From the NCBI GenBank assembly GCA_022823235.1, contig JAJDXO010000012.1:1-54014 (forward strand): 54,014 nt of DNA, read 5' to 3'. Shown here in pieces: positions 42,401-53,873 of this stretch. Each line of letters starts with the position of its first letter. Position 1 is the first letter of the stretch. This DNA comes from Rhodospirillales bacterium (lineage in GTDB: Bacteria; Pseudomonadota; Alphaproteobacteria; Rhodospirillales; UBA2165). A program made the position numbers and the translations under genes. A model generated the notes under the pieces. That model saw only the letters and a program-made list of their open reading frames with translations. It made no database searches and had not been told where the DNA came from.

Positions 42401-43759
42401 TCAGGCCTCTATCACGGATTCCTTCTTCAGCATGCCGATCGTCCGCTGGAACGCCTCGGCGGTCTGCCGCAGGTCCCGATCCCCGTGGACCGCGGAAATC
42501 CAGCCGCTGAACCGCGGCGTCACGTCCACGCCGTTTATGAGCATCGCCAACCGCACCAGCCCCAGAAGCTCCGGATCGATTCCCGTGAGTTCGGATGGAT
42601 CAATCCTAGCCGGATCGAATTCCAACGGCAAAACCTGACGATTGCCGGGATTGGTAAACAGGTTGAACCCGGAGAATTCGCCGTAGACGGACCACGGCAC
42701 CTTCTCGTCCGTCAGCACCTGGTTCAGCATGCGGCGCAGCGCCTCTCCCGAACTGTTGGCGCGTTCGCAGGCGTCCGTGCCGGCGACGATCTCCAGCGCC
42801 GCGATGCCGGCCGCGGCGCTCAACGGGTTTCCGTTATGGGTGCCGGGATGGCCGATCTTCTCCCGGCCCGCCTTCGCGGCCGCCTCGAAATCGAGATGGG
42901 ACAGAATATCCGCCCGGCCGGCAACCGCGCCGCCGCCCAGGCCGCCCCCCAAGACCTTGCCCAGCGTGGTCAGGTCCGGCGTCACCCCGTAATGGGCCTG
43001 GGCCCCGCCTGGAGAGACGCGGAACCCCGTCACCACTTCATCGAAGATCAGCACGATATTGGAGTCGGTCACGACATCGCGAAGGAAAGAGAGGAATGAG
43101 GGGTCCAACGGGCCGGCGCCGAAATGGGCGCCCGTCGGTTCCAGAATTATCGCGGCGATGCCGGCCTCCGCGTCCATGAAGCGGAGCACGGCATCCTCGT
43201 CACCCGGATCGGCAATCAAGGCGGCCGAGGCAACCTCGGGCGGCACGCCGGCCGGCGCCGCCCCCTCGAAACGGGAAACATATCCGGCGACGAACTGATC
43301 GTACCAGCCGTGGAAATGACCCCTGAAGCGGATGAATTTCGAACCGCCGGTATGGGCGCGCGCGAGCCGCAGCGCCAACATTGCGGCTTCCGTACCGGAT
43401 GCGGTAAAGCGCACCTTTTCGGCGGACGGAATCAGATCGGTGACCAATTCCGCCCAGCGCAGCTCCTGTTCGTGGCTGCCGCCGAGATGGGTTCCCCGCG
43501 CGGCCTGGCGCCGGACGGCGGCAACGATTTCCGGCCGTCCATGACCGAGCAGCAGCGCCCCGTGGCCGCCGTGGTAATCGATGTACTCGTTGCCGTCGGC
43601 GTCCCATTTCCGGGGCCCCTCTCCGTGGGAGACGTAGAGGGGATACGGGTGCTGATGCCGAAGGTCATGGGTGAGTCCGCCCGGCAGGGCGCCGACGGCC
43701 CGGCCAAAGAGCCGCCGCGATTTCGGCGTCCGATTTTTGAACTGCTCCACAATCGACAC
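42401..43759 (-). CDS. Class III aminotransferase, glutamate-1-semialdehyde aminomutase-like
   Basis: The 452-residue PLP enzyme resembles HemL. The PLP lysine is K268 (TTLGKVLGGGLGGG) and the pyridoxal aspartate is D240 (VLIFDEVVTGFR); SGTEAAMLALRLAR is conserved. Genome context with hydantoinase and carbamoylase, and the absence of heme genes, argue for a catabolic aminotransferase or aminomutase rather than true HemL. It starts at GTG 43759 with GGAGAGATGAACC upstream. First gene of the likely four-gene operon. Confidence 0.88.
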   Translation of the reverse strand: MSIVEQFKNRTPKSRRLFGRAVGALPGGLTHDLRHQHPYPLYVSHGEGPRKWDADGNEYIDYHGGHGALLLGHGRPEIVAAVRRQAARGTHLGGSHEQELRWAELVTDLIPSAEKVRFTASGTEAAMLALRLARAHTGGSKFIRFRGHFHGWYDQFVAGYVSRFEGAAPAGVPPEVASAALIADPGDEDAVLRFMDAEAGIAAIILEPTGAHFGAGPLDPSFLSFLRDVVTDSNIVLIFDEVVTGFRVSPGGAQAHYGVTPDLTTLGKVLGGGLGGGAVAGRADILSHLDFEAAAKAGREKIGHPGTHNGNPLSAAAGIAALEIVAGTDACERANSSGEALRRMLNQVLTDEKVPWSVYGEFSGFNLFTNPGNRQVLPLEFDPARIDPSELTGIDPELLGLVRLAMLINGVDVTPRFSGWISAVHGDRDLRQTAEAFQRTIGMLKKESVIEA

Positions 43760-43837
43760 GGTTCATCTCTCCGGATCGCGGCAAGGAACCCCCCTCACCG
43801 GCCTTACTATAGATCAAACACGGCATCTGTCGCCCCG

Positions 43838-44130
43838 GGGTCTGTACTCGATTAGGGGATTCTCGTTTTTGCGGATTTGAGACTCAAGCCTTCCCCCTCC
43901 CCCTTGGCCTACTCCGCCGAAGTAGCCTTCGGCTACGAAGGCTGGAACGGGGGAGGGTTGGGGTGGGGGTGAAGGAGAATGTGGGGGTGAATCGACAACC
44001 CCCCTCACCCAGCCCACCGGACCGGCTCCGCCGGCCGGAGGACAGGCATGGCTAGGCTCGCTTCGCTCGCCAAGCCTCCGCATCCCTCGCCCTCCAGGGG
44101 AGAGGGGGTTTCGTGCCGCGCCGTCCTCAT
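43838..44130. repeat. Dispersed intergenic repeat, copy 4 (inverted relative to copies 1 and 2)
   Basis: This 290-base gap begins with GGGTCTGTACTCGATTAGGG and ends in CCGCGCCGTCCTCATCGCCGG, the reverse complement of the motif near 11175. The stop codon of the CocE-like gene (TGA at 44127-44129) lies inside this end. An additional inverted repeat, CGAAGTAGCCTTCGGCTACG near 43918, is unique to this copy. No gene. Confidence 0.8.
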
Positions 44131-45872
44131 CGCCGGAGGATGACCGGCAGCAGCAGATAGTTTTGCCGGGCTTCATCGGCGTGCAGGGTGACCCGGTTCG
44201 CGAATATTTCGGGCGGCCGGTCCCGGGGGTCGTCGTGCAGGAACGGCCCGCAGCCCGTCAGCTCGTTCTTGAAGTTGCTCAGCCGTTCGCCGGCGGTGTC
44301 CCCGGCCCATTCGTAATCGCATCCGCGCACATTGAGCCGCAGGGTATGGCCCGGCGGAACGACGATCGACGTCGGCCAAATCTCGATATCCAGTTCCACG
44401 ACCTCGTCCGGCGCAAGAGGCTGTTTCCCGTCGTGGGTGTGATACGGGCGATAGGGTTCGCTCAGCACCGGGTCCAGCCTGCGATGGGAGGCCCTGAGCC
44501 AACCCTGGGCGATGGGCGTATGAGGATCGATGGCGCCCTGGAAGACCACTTCGTTGCCGTCCGGATCGTAAACGCCGACCACGAGAAAGAGGTCGGCATC
44601 CTCGGTCGATGACGAAATAAAGAGCTTCGACGCCAACGGGCCGGTGATTTCCGTCGGCGCGTCGAACGGCTCGGTCTCGAAGAACAGTCCCGGCGACATG
44701 GCGTCATAGGAAATCTCGGCGGCCGCGCCCGGCGGCGTCCCGGCGAGCTTGCGGTTTTCGAGATCGAGATAAAGTCTGGTCCATTCCGTATCGGGGATCG
44801 GCCAGTCGGCCTCTCCACGGGGAACGAACCGCCCGGTCTCGCGGACCAGCAATTGAACCCGCGGTTCCTCGTCCCATCCGTTCGCTTCGCCCTTCAGGAA
44901 ATGATCGAAGAACTTCAGCTGAATCTTCCGGCCGTAGTCCGTGTAGAACTCCGTCCAGTGTTCGATGCCGTGGACTTCCAGCCATTTCCGCTCGCCGGCG
45001 GACCTGACATAGCCTTCGAAGTTGCCGCGCGGATGAAGCCCCTGCCCGCCCCAATTGGCCGAGGAAAGAAGCGGCACGTCGATGTTCTCCCAAACGGGAG
45101 AGCGGGCCTTGTGGTAATCGTCGTCCAGCGGATGGGCGCGGATTTCGTCCCCGAAGGCGCAGCGGTTTTCGGCCAGCCGGTCTTCGCTCAATGTCTCGTC
45201 GCCGCATACCAGCTCGCCGGTCGCCCGGCTCCTGGGTCCGTTTTCGCCCAGGCCGTACTGAACGGTCGTGACCTGCATGTCGTACCAATTGTCCCAGAAC
45301 GTGCAGAGGATGCCGCCGTGATGGGTCATGTCCCGGTACCAGTCGGCGGCCCCTTCCCAGACGCACATGGCGGCCAGGTGCGGCGGGTTGAGGGACGCGA
45401 CATGCCACTGATTGATCCCATAGTAGGAGATTCCGTTGAGCCCGACCTTGCCGTTGCTCCACGCCTGAACGCCTGCCCATTCGATACAATCGTAGAAGTC
45501 CTTGGTTTCCCGGGGCGAGAAGTGGTCGATGTAGCCGGGCGAGCGGCCGCAGCCCCTCGAATCGACCCGTACGCAGGCGTAGCCCTCGGGAACCCACTTC
45601 TCCGGATCGACCACTTCCCAGGCCTGGTACAGGTTGGAGGAATTGGCCGGCACGTCCGGGTGCTCTTCCGCCATCCGTTCCCAGGCGCTCGGATAACCGT
45701 CCTGAAACGCCAGGCCCTTGGCATAGGGCCCGTAGGAGAGAATGACCGGATGCCGGCCGTCGCCGTCGGGGCGGAACACATCGGCGCGAACCACCAGCCC
45801 GTCATCCATCTCGATGGGGACATCCCAATCGACGGCCATGCCGTCACGAAGTTCCGTCTTGTATTCCGACAT
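44127..45872 (-). CDS. CocE/NonD family alpha/beta-hydrolase
   Basis: The 581-residue protein of the cocaine esterase/X-Pro dipeptidyl peptidase class has the nucleophile motif G147-I-S149-Y-Y-G, the VDSRGCGRSPG loop (103-113) before it and a C-terminal jelly-roll (about 370-570) typical of the family. ATG 45872, no signal peptide. The last two arginine codons and the TGA sit in the dispersed repeat, so the C-terminus may have been altered by its insertion. It follows the acyl-CoA ligase gene by 26 bases. Ester or peptide substrate unknown. Confidence 0.88.
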   Translation of the reverse strand: MSEYKTELRDGMAVDWDVPIEMDDGLVVRADVFRPDGDGRHPVILSYGPYAKGLAFQDGYPSAWERMAEEHPDVPANSSNLYQAWEVVDPEKWVPEGYACVRVDSRGCGRSPGYIDHFSPRETKDFYDCIEWAGVQAWSNGKVGLNGISYYGINQWHVASLNPPHLAAMCVWEGAADWYRDMTHHGGILCTFWDNWYDMQVTTVQYGLGENGPRSRATGELVCGDETLSEDRLAENRCAFGDEIRAHPLDDDYHKARSPVWENIDVPLLSSANWGGQGLHPRGNFEGYVRSAGERKWLEVHGIEHWTEFYTDYGRKIQLKFFDHFLKGEANGWDEEPRVQLLVRETGRFVPRGEADWPIPDTEWTRLYLDLENRKLAGTPPGAAAEISYDAMSPGLFFETEPFDAPTEITGPLASKLFISSSTEDADLFLVVGVYDPDGNEVVFQGAIDPHTPIAQGWLRASHRRLDPVLSEPYRPYHTHDGKQPLAPDEVVELDIEIWPTSIVVPPGHTLRLNVRGCDYEWAGDTAGERLSNFKNELTGCGPFLHDDPRDRPPEIFANRVTLHADEARQNYLLLPVILRR

Positions 45873-45898
45873 GGTGTTCTTTCTCTCCAGCTGGTTCG

Positions 45899-47419
45899 CT
45901 AGGCCATTTCGCGCAAGGCCGTCTTCAGGACCTTGCCATAATTGTTCTTCGGCAGCGCGTCCACAACCCGGTAGGCCCTCGGCCGCTTGAATCTGGCAAT
46001 TTGCTCGATGCAGAGCGCGTCCAGCCCGGCATCATCCAGCCCCGCGCCGGACCGGAGGACGACGAAGGCCACCACCTCCTCGCCCCAGTCGGCGTGGGGC
46101 CGGCCGATGACCGAACACTCCAGAACGTCGGGGTGGAGCAAAAGCACTTCCTCCACCTCCCGCGGATAGATGTTGGACCCGCCGGAGATGATCACATCCT
46201 TGGACCGGTCCTTCAGGGTGAGATAGCCGTCATCGTCGAGAACGCCGAGATCGCCCGTATGCAGCCAGCCGTCCTTCAGCGCCTGGGCGGTTGCATCGGG
46301 GTTCCGCCAGTAGCCCGACATGACGACATCGCCGCGCACCTGAACCTCGCCGATCTCCCCCGCCGGCAGGGGATTGCCGCCGGCATCCGCCACCCTGACG
46401 TCGACGCCGGCCTGCGCCCGCCCGACGGAGCCGAGACGCCGCAGATAGCGCGGATCATCGGCCTCCATGTGCGACGCCCGGTCGAGTACCGTGATGGTCA
46501 TCGGCGCTTCGCCCTGGCCGTAAATCTGAACCAGCTTCGGCCCCAGGGCCGTGAGCGCCCGCCGGCAGTCCCCGGCGTACATCGGCGCGCCGCCGTAGAC
46601 GATGGTCTTGAGACCGGACAGATCGGCGTCCGCCAGTTCCGGCGCGGCGAGAAGCCGGGTGACCATGGTCGGCGCGAAAAAAAGGGTCGCGCCCCACCAG
46701 ACCGACAACAGATCGAAAATCTCCGCCGGGTCGAACCCGCCCGAAGGCGGAATGACCTGTGCCGCCCCACGGGCGACGTGGGGCACGAGATAGAGGCCGG
46801 ATCCGTGGGACATGGGGGCCGCATGAATGATGCAGTCGCCGGGCGCCACATCGTCGACGCAGGCGAAATACGAAGCCGTCATCGCCCGCAGATTGCCGTG
46901 GGACAGCATGGCCCCTTTTGGCCGGCCGGTGGTGCCCGACGTGTAGAACAGCCATGCAAGGTCTTCGGCGCGGCGGTCCGCGAGGGGCGCCGGCCCGGCC
47001 CCGCGGAGCATTGCCGACGTCTCCCCGCCGGCCGTGAGGACGCGGTCGAGGCCCGGCATTTCCCCGCGAACCTCCTCGAGGCCGGCGGCGAGGCCCGCTC
47101 CGGCAAAGCAGATTTTCGCCCCGGAATTATCGACGATCCAGGCGACTTCTTTCGGATGCAGCTTGGCGTTCACCGGCACCGCGACGGCGCCCGCATGCCA
47201 GACGGCAAACAGAATTTCGGAATATTCGGGCGCGTTGGCCATGGCCAGGGCCACCCGGTCGCCGGGCGCGATACCGAAATCCGCCGCCAATGCGCCGGCG
47301 ATCCGGGCCGACCGTTCCGCATGCTCGGCATAGGTCGCAACCACATCGCGCCCCCGCGCCAGGGCCGGCGCGCCTGGCTGCGCGGAAGCCGAATCCGCCA
47401 GGTACCGGGCTAGATTCAT
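45899..47419 (-). CDS. AMP-dependent acyl-CoA synthetase/ligase
   Basis: The 506-residue adenylate-forming enzyme has the P-loop-like LFYTSGTTGRPKGAMLSH (157-174), the A5-type YGQGEAPMT region, GELQVRG-like GEIGEVQVRGDVVMSGYW and a C-terminal GGSNIYPREVEE with the catalytic lysine in NNYGKVLKTAL. The substrate is probably an aryl or fatty acid. It is 15 bases after a cupin gene and 26 before the CocE-like gene, so a catabolic gene set is likely. Confidence 0.92.
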   Translation of the reverse strand: MNLARYLADSASAQPGAPALARGRDVVATYAEHAERSARIAGALAADFGIAPGDRVALAMANAPEYSEILFAVWHAGAVAVPVNAKLHPKEVAWIVDNSGAKICFAGAGLAAGLEEVRGEMPGLDRVLTAGGETSAMLRGAGPAPLADRRAEDLAWLFYTSGTTGRPKGAMLSHGNLRAMTASYFACVDDVAPGDCIIHAAPMSHGSGLYLVPHVARGAAQVIPPSGGFDPAEIFDLLSVWWGATLFFAPTMVTRLLAAPELADADLSGLKTIVYGGAPMYAGDCRRALTALGPKLVQIYGQGEAPMTITVLDRASHMEADDPRYLRRLGSVGRAQAGVDVRVADAGGNPLPAGEIGEVQVRGDVVMSGYWRNPDATAQALKDGWLHTGDLGVLDDDGYLTLKDRSKDVIISGGSNIYPREVEEVLLLHPDVLECSVIGRPHADWGEEVVAFVVLRSGAGLDDAGLDALCIEQIARFKRPRAYRVVDALPKNNYGKVLKTALREMA

Positions 47420-47434
47420 CGGGCGCCGGCTCCC

Positions 47435-47965
47435 TCAGACGGGTTCGGCGCTCACCAGAACGGCGGCCAGCAGGCACGGCTCGTCGGTCCGGACGCTCCA
47501 TGAATGGTTCGTGCCCCGCTGGACCATCACATCCCCTTGTTTGAGACACACCTCGCTGTCGTCGAGTATCGCCCAGATTTCCCCCTTGAGAACCAGCAGG
47601 TAATCGACGGTCGCCGTCTTGTGCATCATCGGATCGTCGCTGGAATCGTCGGTGGCGTGGTCCGCCCCGATCGAGCCGAAGGCATCCCTGGCGTCGGCGC
47701 GGCCGCGCCACTGGCTGTCCGGCGGAAACTCCACGACCCGGAAAATGGTGCCGTTCGCGGGAGGCTCGAGCACCACCGGCCGGTCGGCGGCATCGGCGTT
47801 CCCCGCATTGCTCGCCGGCGCGCCGCCGGTTTGCCAGATGTCGGTCAGCGCCAGACCCGGCATCGAGGCCATTTCCTTCACCGCCGTCGCATCGCCGTCG
47901 ACGATGAACACGGACTTTCCGTTCTCGTCGTGGCCGGTGATCACCCGTCTGATTTTCTCAACCAT
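47435..47965 (-). CDS. Cupin-domain protein
   Basis: The 176-residue protein has an N-terminal region VEKIRRVITGHDENGKSVFIVDGD, common in a cupin clade of aromatic degradation clusters, and a C-terminal single cupin with MHKTATVDYLLVLKGEIW and CLKQGDVMVQRGTNHSW. The metal ligands are one His of each motif and the central E-like position (D). Function unknown. It lies 9 bases after the FAH-type gene and 15 before the ligase gene. Confidence 0.85.
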   Translation of the reverse strand: MVEKIRRVITGHDENGKSVFIVDGDATAVKEMASMPGLALTDIWQTGGAPASNAGNADAADRPVVLEPPANGTIFRVVEFPPDSQWRGRADARDAFGSIGADHATDDSSDDPMMHKTATVDYLLVLKGEIWAILDDSEVCLKQGDVMVQRGTNHSWSVRTDEPCLLAAVLVSAEPV

Positions 47966-47974
47966 GAGCCCTCC

Positions 47975-48940
47975 TTATTTTCTGACGATCCGGTTGCGCA
48001 AAATGCCGATCCCCTCGACCTCAAGCTCCATGACATCGCCGTCGGAGAGGTAGCGCTCCTGTTCCAGGCCGCTGCCGCCGCCGACGGTTCCCGACGCGAT
48101 GAATTCACCGGGATACAGGGTTTCGGAGCGGGAAATGTGGGCGATCAAATCCTCGAAGGTCCAGTGGATCGAGCCCGAATGTCCGCGCGACCGCTCCTCC
48201 CCGTTGATGCGGGCAATCATGGCGCAGTCGTAGGGATCCAGTTCGTCGGCGGTCACGATACAGGGGCCGATGACGTTGCCGGTGTCGAAGTCCTTACCCT
48301 TGCCGGGTCCCAGTCCGCCCGGCATCTCGACCACCTGGGCATCGCGGGCCGATATGTCGTTGAAGATCGCGTACCCGAAAATGTGCTCCCGGGCCTTCTC
48401 CCTGGGAATGTCCCGTCCCCCCTTGCCGATGAAAAACCCGAACTCGAGTTCGTAATCCATCACTTCGGCGTAATCGGGCCAGATCACGTCCTCCTCCGGG
48501 CCGATGACGGCAAGGCGGTTGGCTTTGTAGTAGATGGGCTGTTGGTACCAGACCTCGGGGACGCGAAAGAGCCCCTTGGCCTCGAACTCCTTCAGCGCCG
48601 CTTCCGGGTCCGGCTCCATGGCCGCCCGGTTCCGGCGCAGGACATCGTAGGCCCGTGTCAGATGTTCCTCGAAACACAGGCAGTCCCGGATTTGCGGCGG
48701 CGCCGGCAGGGGCGTCAGAAGCCTGGCCCCTTCGGTCATATGGACCGCGACGGACGGCGGGTTTTCCATGACCTCCCGGGCGGCATCCAATGCCCCGGGT
48801 CCGCCCTCGATCAGGGCCTGCATGGAACCGAAACGGGGTTCGGGCCTGGCGGCGAACAGATCGACGATCCGGGTGTCGCCGTCGAGCAGAACGCCGGCCC
48901 GGGCATCTCCGTCTCGGTGCAGGAAGGTGACTAGTCGCAT
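47975..48940 (-). CDS. Fumarylacetoacetate hydrolase (FAH) family protein, second paralogue
   Basis: The 321-residue protein shows the longer form of the FAH fold. The metal block is VMDYELEFGFFIGKGGRDI with E-x-E, then FNDISARDAQ and GPGKGKDFDTGN, and the final GTVGGGSG and GDVMELEVEGIGILRN. ATG 48940 (MRLVTFLHRDG) is preceded by about 100 in-frame residues without family similarity. It lies 35 bases after coaD on the same strand. The substrate is likely an acylpyruvate-like compound, different from that of the paralogue at 5231. Confidence 0.9.
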   Translation of the reverse strand: MRLVTFLHRDGDARAGVLLDGDTRIVDLFAARPEPRFGSMQALIEGGPGALDAAREVMENPPSVAVHMTEGARLLTPLPAPPQIRDCLCFEEHLTRAYDVLRRNRAAMEPDPEAALKEFEAKGLFRVPEVWYQQPIYYKANRLAVIGPEEDVIWPDYAEVMDYELEFGFFIGKGGRDIPREKAREHIFGYAIFNDISARDAQVVEMPGGLGPGKGKDFDTGNVIGPCIVTADELDPYDCAMIARINGEERSRGHSGSIHWTFEDLIAHISRSETLYPGEFIASGTVGGGSGLEQERYLSDGDVMELEVEGIGILRNRIVRK

Positions 48941-48975
48941 TGGCGGTCCCCGGCGTCGGATACTGCTCTGGGACC

Positions 48976-49488
48976 TTACTCCGCGGCCGGACCGTCCGCG
49001 AGTTTCTCGTTCATCCGCTCGACCACGCGGGGCGAGAGGAACGGCTTGATGTCGCCGCCCAGCATGCCGATTTCCTTCACCAGCCGCGACGAGATGAATT
49101 GATGGTGTTCCGAGGCCATGAGAAACACGGTTTCGATGCTGTCGTTGAGCCGTGCGTTCATGCCGACCATCTGAAACTCGTACTCGAAATCGGATACCGC
49201 CCTCAGACCCCGCACGATCAGGGAGGCGCCGCACGCCTCGGCGAAATGCATCAGCAGCCCTTCCATGGGCCGGACCTCGACGCGGGCGCCGTTGGTTTCC
49301 ATCTCCGCAACCTCGGCCTCGACCATGGCGACCCGCTCATCGAGCGAAAACAGCGGTCCCTTGCCCGCATTGACGGCGACGCCGACGATCAGGTGATCCA
49401 CCACCCGGGTCGCCCGGCTGATGATGTCCTGATGGCCATGGGTGATCGGATCGAAGGTTCCGGGGTATACGCCAGTTCTATCCGCCAT
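48976..49488 (-). CDS. coaD: Phosphopantetheine adenylyltransferase
   Basis: CoaD catalyses the fourth step of CoA synthesis. The 170 residues carry YPGTFDPITHGH (8-19, the T/HxGH nucleotidyltransferase motif), RGLRAVSDFEYEFQM and the ISSRLVKEI signature. It begins 5 bases after gyrA. The gyrA-coaD pair is conserved in many Alphaproteobacteria and is the strongest lineage marker here. Confidence 0.97.
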   Translation of the reverse strand: MADRTGVYPGTFDPITHGHQDIISRATRVVDHLIVGVAVNAGKGPLFSLDERVAMVEAEVAEMETNGARVEVRPMEGLLMHFAEACGASLIVRGLRAVSDFEYEFQMVGMNARLNDSIETVFLMASEHHQFISSRLVKEIGMLGGDIKPFLSPRVVERMNEKLADGPAAE

Positions 49489-49493
49489 TCGCC

Positions 49494-52331
<2,838 letters not shown>

Positions 52332-52636
52332 GGGCGTTGATCCTATTGGATTTTTTGGGCTCGCCGCTGGATCGGCGGAGGTGGAAATTCATGAAATATC
52401 TATAGCAAAATCAGCCGCTCACAACAACCGAACAAGACCTATTTCGGGGCCTGAATATTTCTCGTAACCCATTGATAACATGAACAAATTTTCAACGGGA
52501 CGGGATTGACCCGGTGACGGCCCGCCGGGACCGCCCCGAAGGGCGAAAATCATCCGGATTCGGCCGAATCGGACAACAGGGAGGGGGCCACGGGAAAGCG
52601 CTTGCAGGGGCCTTCCGGCTCCCTTAAAGCACCGGG
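52332..52636. other. Divergent intergenic region between gyrA and the MFS gene
   Basis: Holds the gyrA promoter candidate and an A/T-rich stretch (52380-52500) unlike the surroundings. The half next to the MFS gene has inverted GC repeats (CGGTGACGGCCCGCCGGGAC, GGGGGCCACGGG) but no convincing promoter or coding frame. Confidence 0.55.
52399..52427 (-). promoter_or_regulatory. Candidate gyrA promoter
   Basis: On the minus strand TTGTTG (52422-52427) and TATAGA (52399-52404) are separated by 17 bases. This gives a 5' leader of about 60 bases before the gyrA start. The match to sigma-70 consensus is moderate (4/6 and 5/6). Confidence 0.5.
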
Positions 52637-53839
52637 GTGAAACTATCCCGGGAAAAGAAAAACGTCGGCGTTCTCGGCCTTTGCCAGGTTCTGTTCAACA
52701 CCGGCCGGGGCCTGACGTTCCTCGCTTCCGGACTGGTGGCCGAAGGCGTGTTCGACGCCGGCGTGCTGGTCACCATTCCGATCACCATGATGCTGATCGG
52801 CACGGCCGCGGGGACCCTGCCCGCGGCGCTCCTGATGCGGCGCATCGGCCGCAAGGCCGGGTTTGTCGTCGGCTCGCTGATCGGCACCGGCGGCGCGCTT
52901 TTGGGCGCCCTCGCCATCATCGAAGTGCAGTTCGTGCTTTTCAACGCGTCGATCTTCCTGTTCGGCCTCTACTCCGGGTTCGCTCAGCAATACCGGTTCG
53001 CCGCCGCCGACGTCGCCAGCGCCGACTTCAAGGCGACGGCCATCGCCCTGGTGCTCGCCGCCGGGGTCGTGGGCGCCTTCACCGGCCCCTACTCGGCGAT
53101 TATCGGCAAGGAATGGATCGACGGATCCGCCTTTGCCGGATCGTTCCTCATACTCGCGGGGTCCACCCTGCTCTCGGGACTGGTGGTGCTGGGAATAGAC
53201 ATTCCCAAACTCACCAAGGCCGAGTTCGACGATCCCGGCCGCCCGCTCCTCGAAATTTTCAGGACACCGGTGGTCATCGTCGCCGTCATCGCCGCCACGT
53301 TCTCGTACATCGTGATGAATCTCCTGATGACCGTGACCCCCATCTCCATGCAGTACGGCTATTCCTTCGGCGACGGCGACGTCGCGCTGGTCATTTCCTG
53401 GCACGTGGTCGGCATGTTCGCGCCGGGCTTCGTGACCGGTTCGCTGATCAAGCGGTTCGGCACCCTGCAGATCATTACCGCGGGTCTTGCTCTTCTCACC
53501 GGTGCGGTGGCCGTTGCGCTGCTGGGCGTCGAGTTCTGGCATTTCTGGGTCAGCCTGTTCCTCCTCGGATGCGGCTGGAACTTCGCCTTTACCGGCGGCA
53601 CCACCCTGCTCACCGAAATCGATACGCCGTCGGAACGCGCCAAGGTCCAGGGGACCAACGATTTCATCGTCTTTACCGCCGTCGCCATCGCGTCCCTGGT
53701 CTCGGGCGCGGTCTACCAGCTGCTGGGCTGGAACTGGGTCAACATCCTGGCCGTGCCGATGATCGTCATCGCCATGGCCGCGGTCACCTGGCTGGCCCTT
53801 GCCCGCCGGCGGGAGCGCATTGCGGCCCCGGCGGAATAG
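52637..53839 (+). CDS. Major facilitator superfamily transporter
   Basis: The 400-residue membrane protein has about 12 predicted helices and the intracellular loop LMRRIGRKAGFVVGSLIGTGG (about 70-90), a variant of the MFS A-motif. The middle loop (KLTKAEFDDPGRPLLEIF) separates two six-helix bundles. The start is GTG at 52637; no strong ribosome site is visible. The substrate cannot be predicted; the general resemblance is to uncharacterised drug or metabolite efflux families. It is divergent from gyrA. Confidence 0.9.
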   Translation: MKLSREKKNVGVLGLCQVLFNTGRGLTFLASGLVAEGVFDAGVLVTIPITMMLIGTAAGTLPAALLMRRIGRKAGFVVGSLIGTGGALLGALAIIEVQFVLFNASIFLFGLYSGFAQQYRFAAADVASADFKATAIALVLAAGVVGAFTGPYSAIIGKEWIDGSAFAGSFLILAGSTLLSGLVVLGIDIPKLTKAEFDDPGRPLLEIFRTPVVIVAVIAATFSYIVMNLLMTVTPISMQYGYSFGDGDVALVISWHVVGMFAPGFVTGSLIKRFGTLQIITAGLALLTGAVAVALLGVEFWHFWVSLFLLGCGWNFAFTGGTTLLTEIDTPSERAKVQGTNDFIVFTAVAIASLVSGAVYQLLGWNWVNILAVPMIVIAMAAVTWLALARRRERIAAPAE

Positions 53840-53873
53840 CGCCGCACACCCTGTCCCCACTCCTCACTCACCC

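Noticed and set aside
42401-43759. Calling the aminotransferase hemL
   Set aside because: The family match is general and the neighbours are hydantoin-type genes, with no tetrapyrrole genes nearby.
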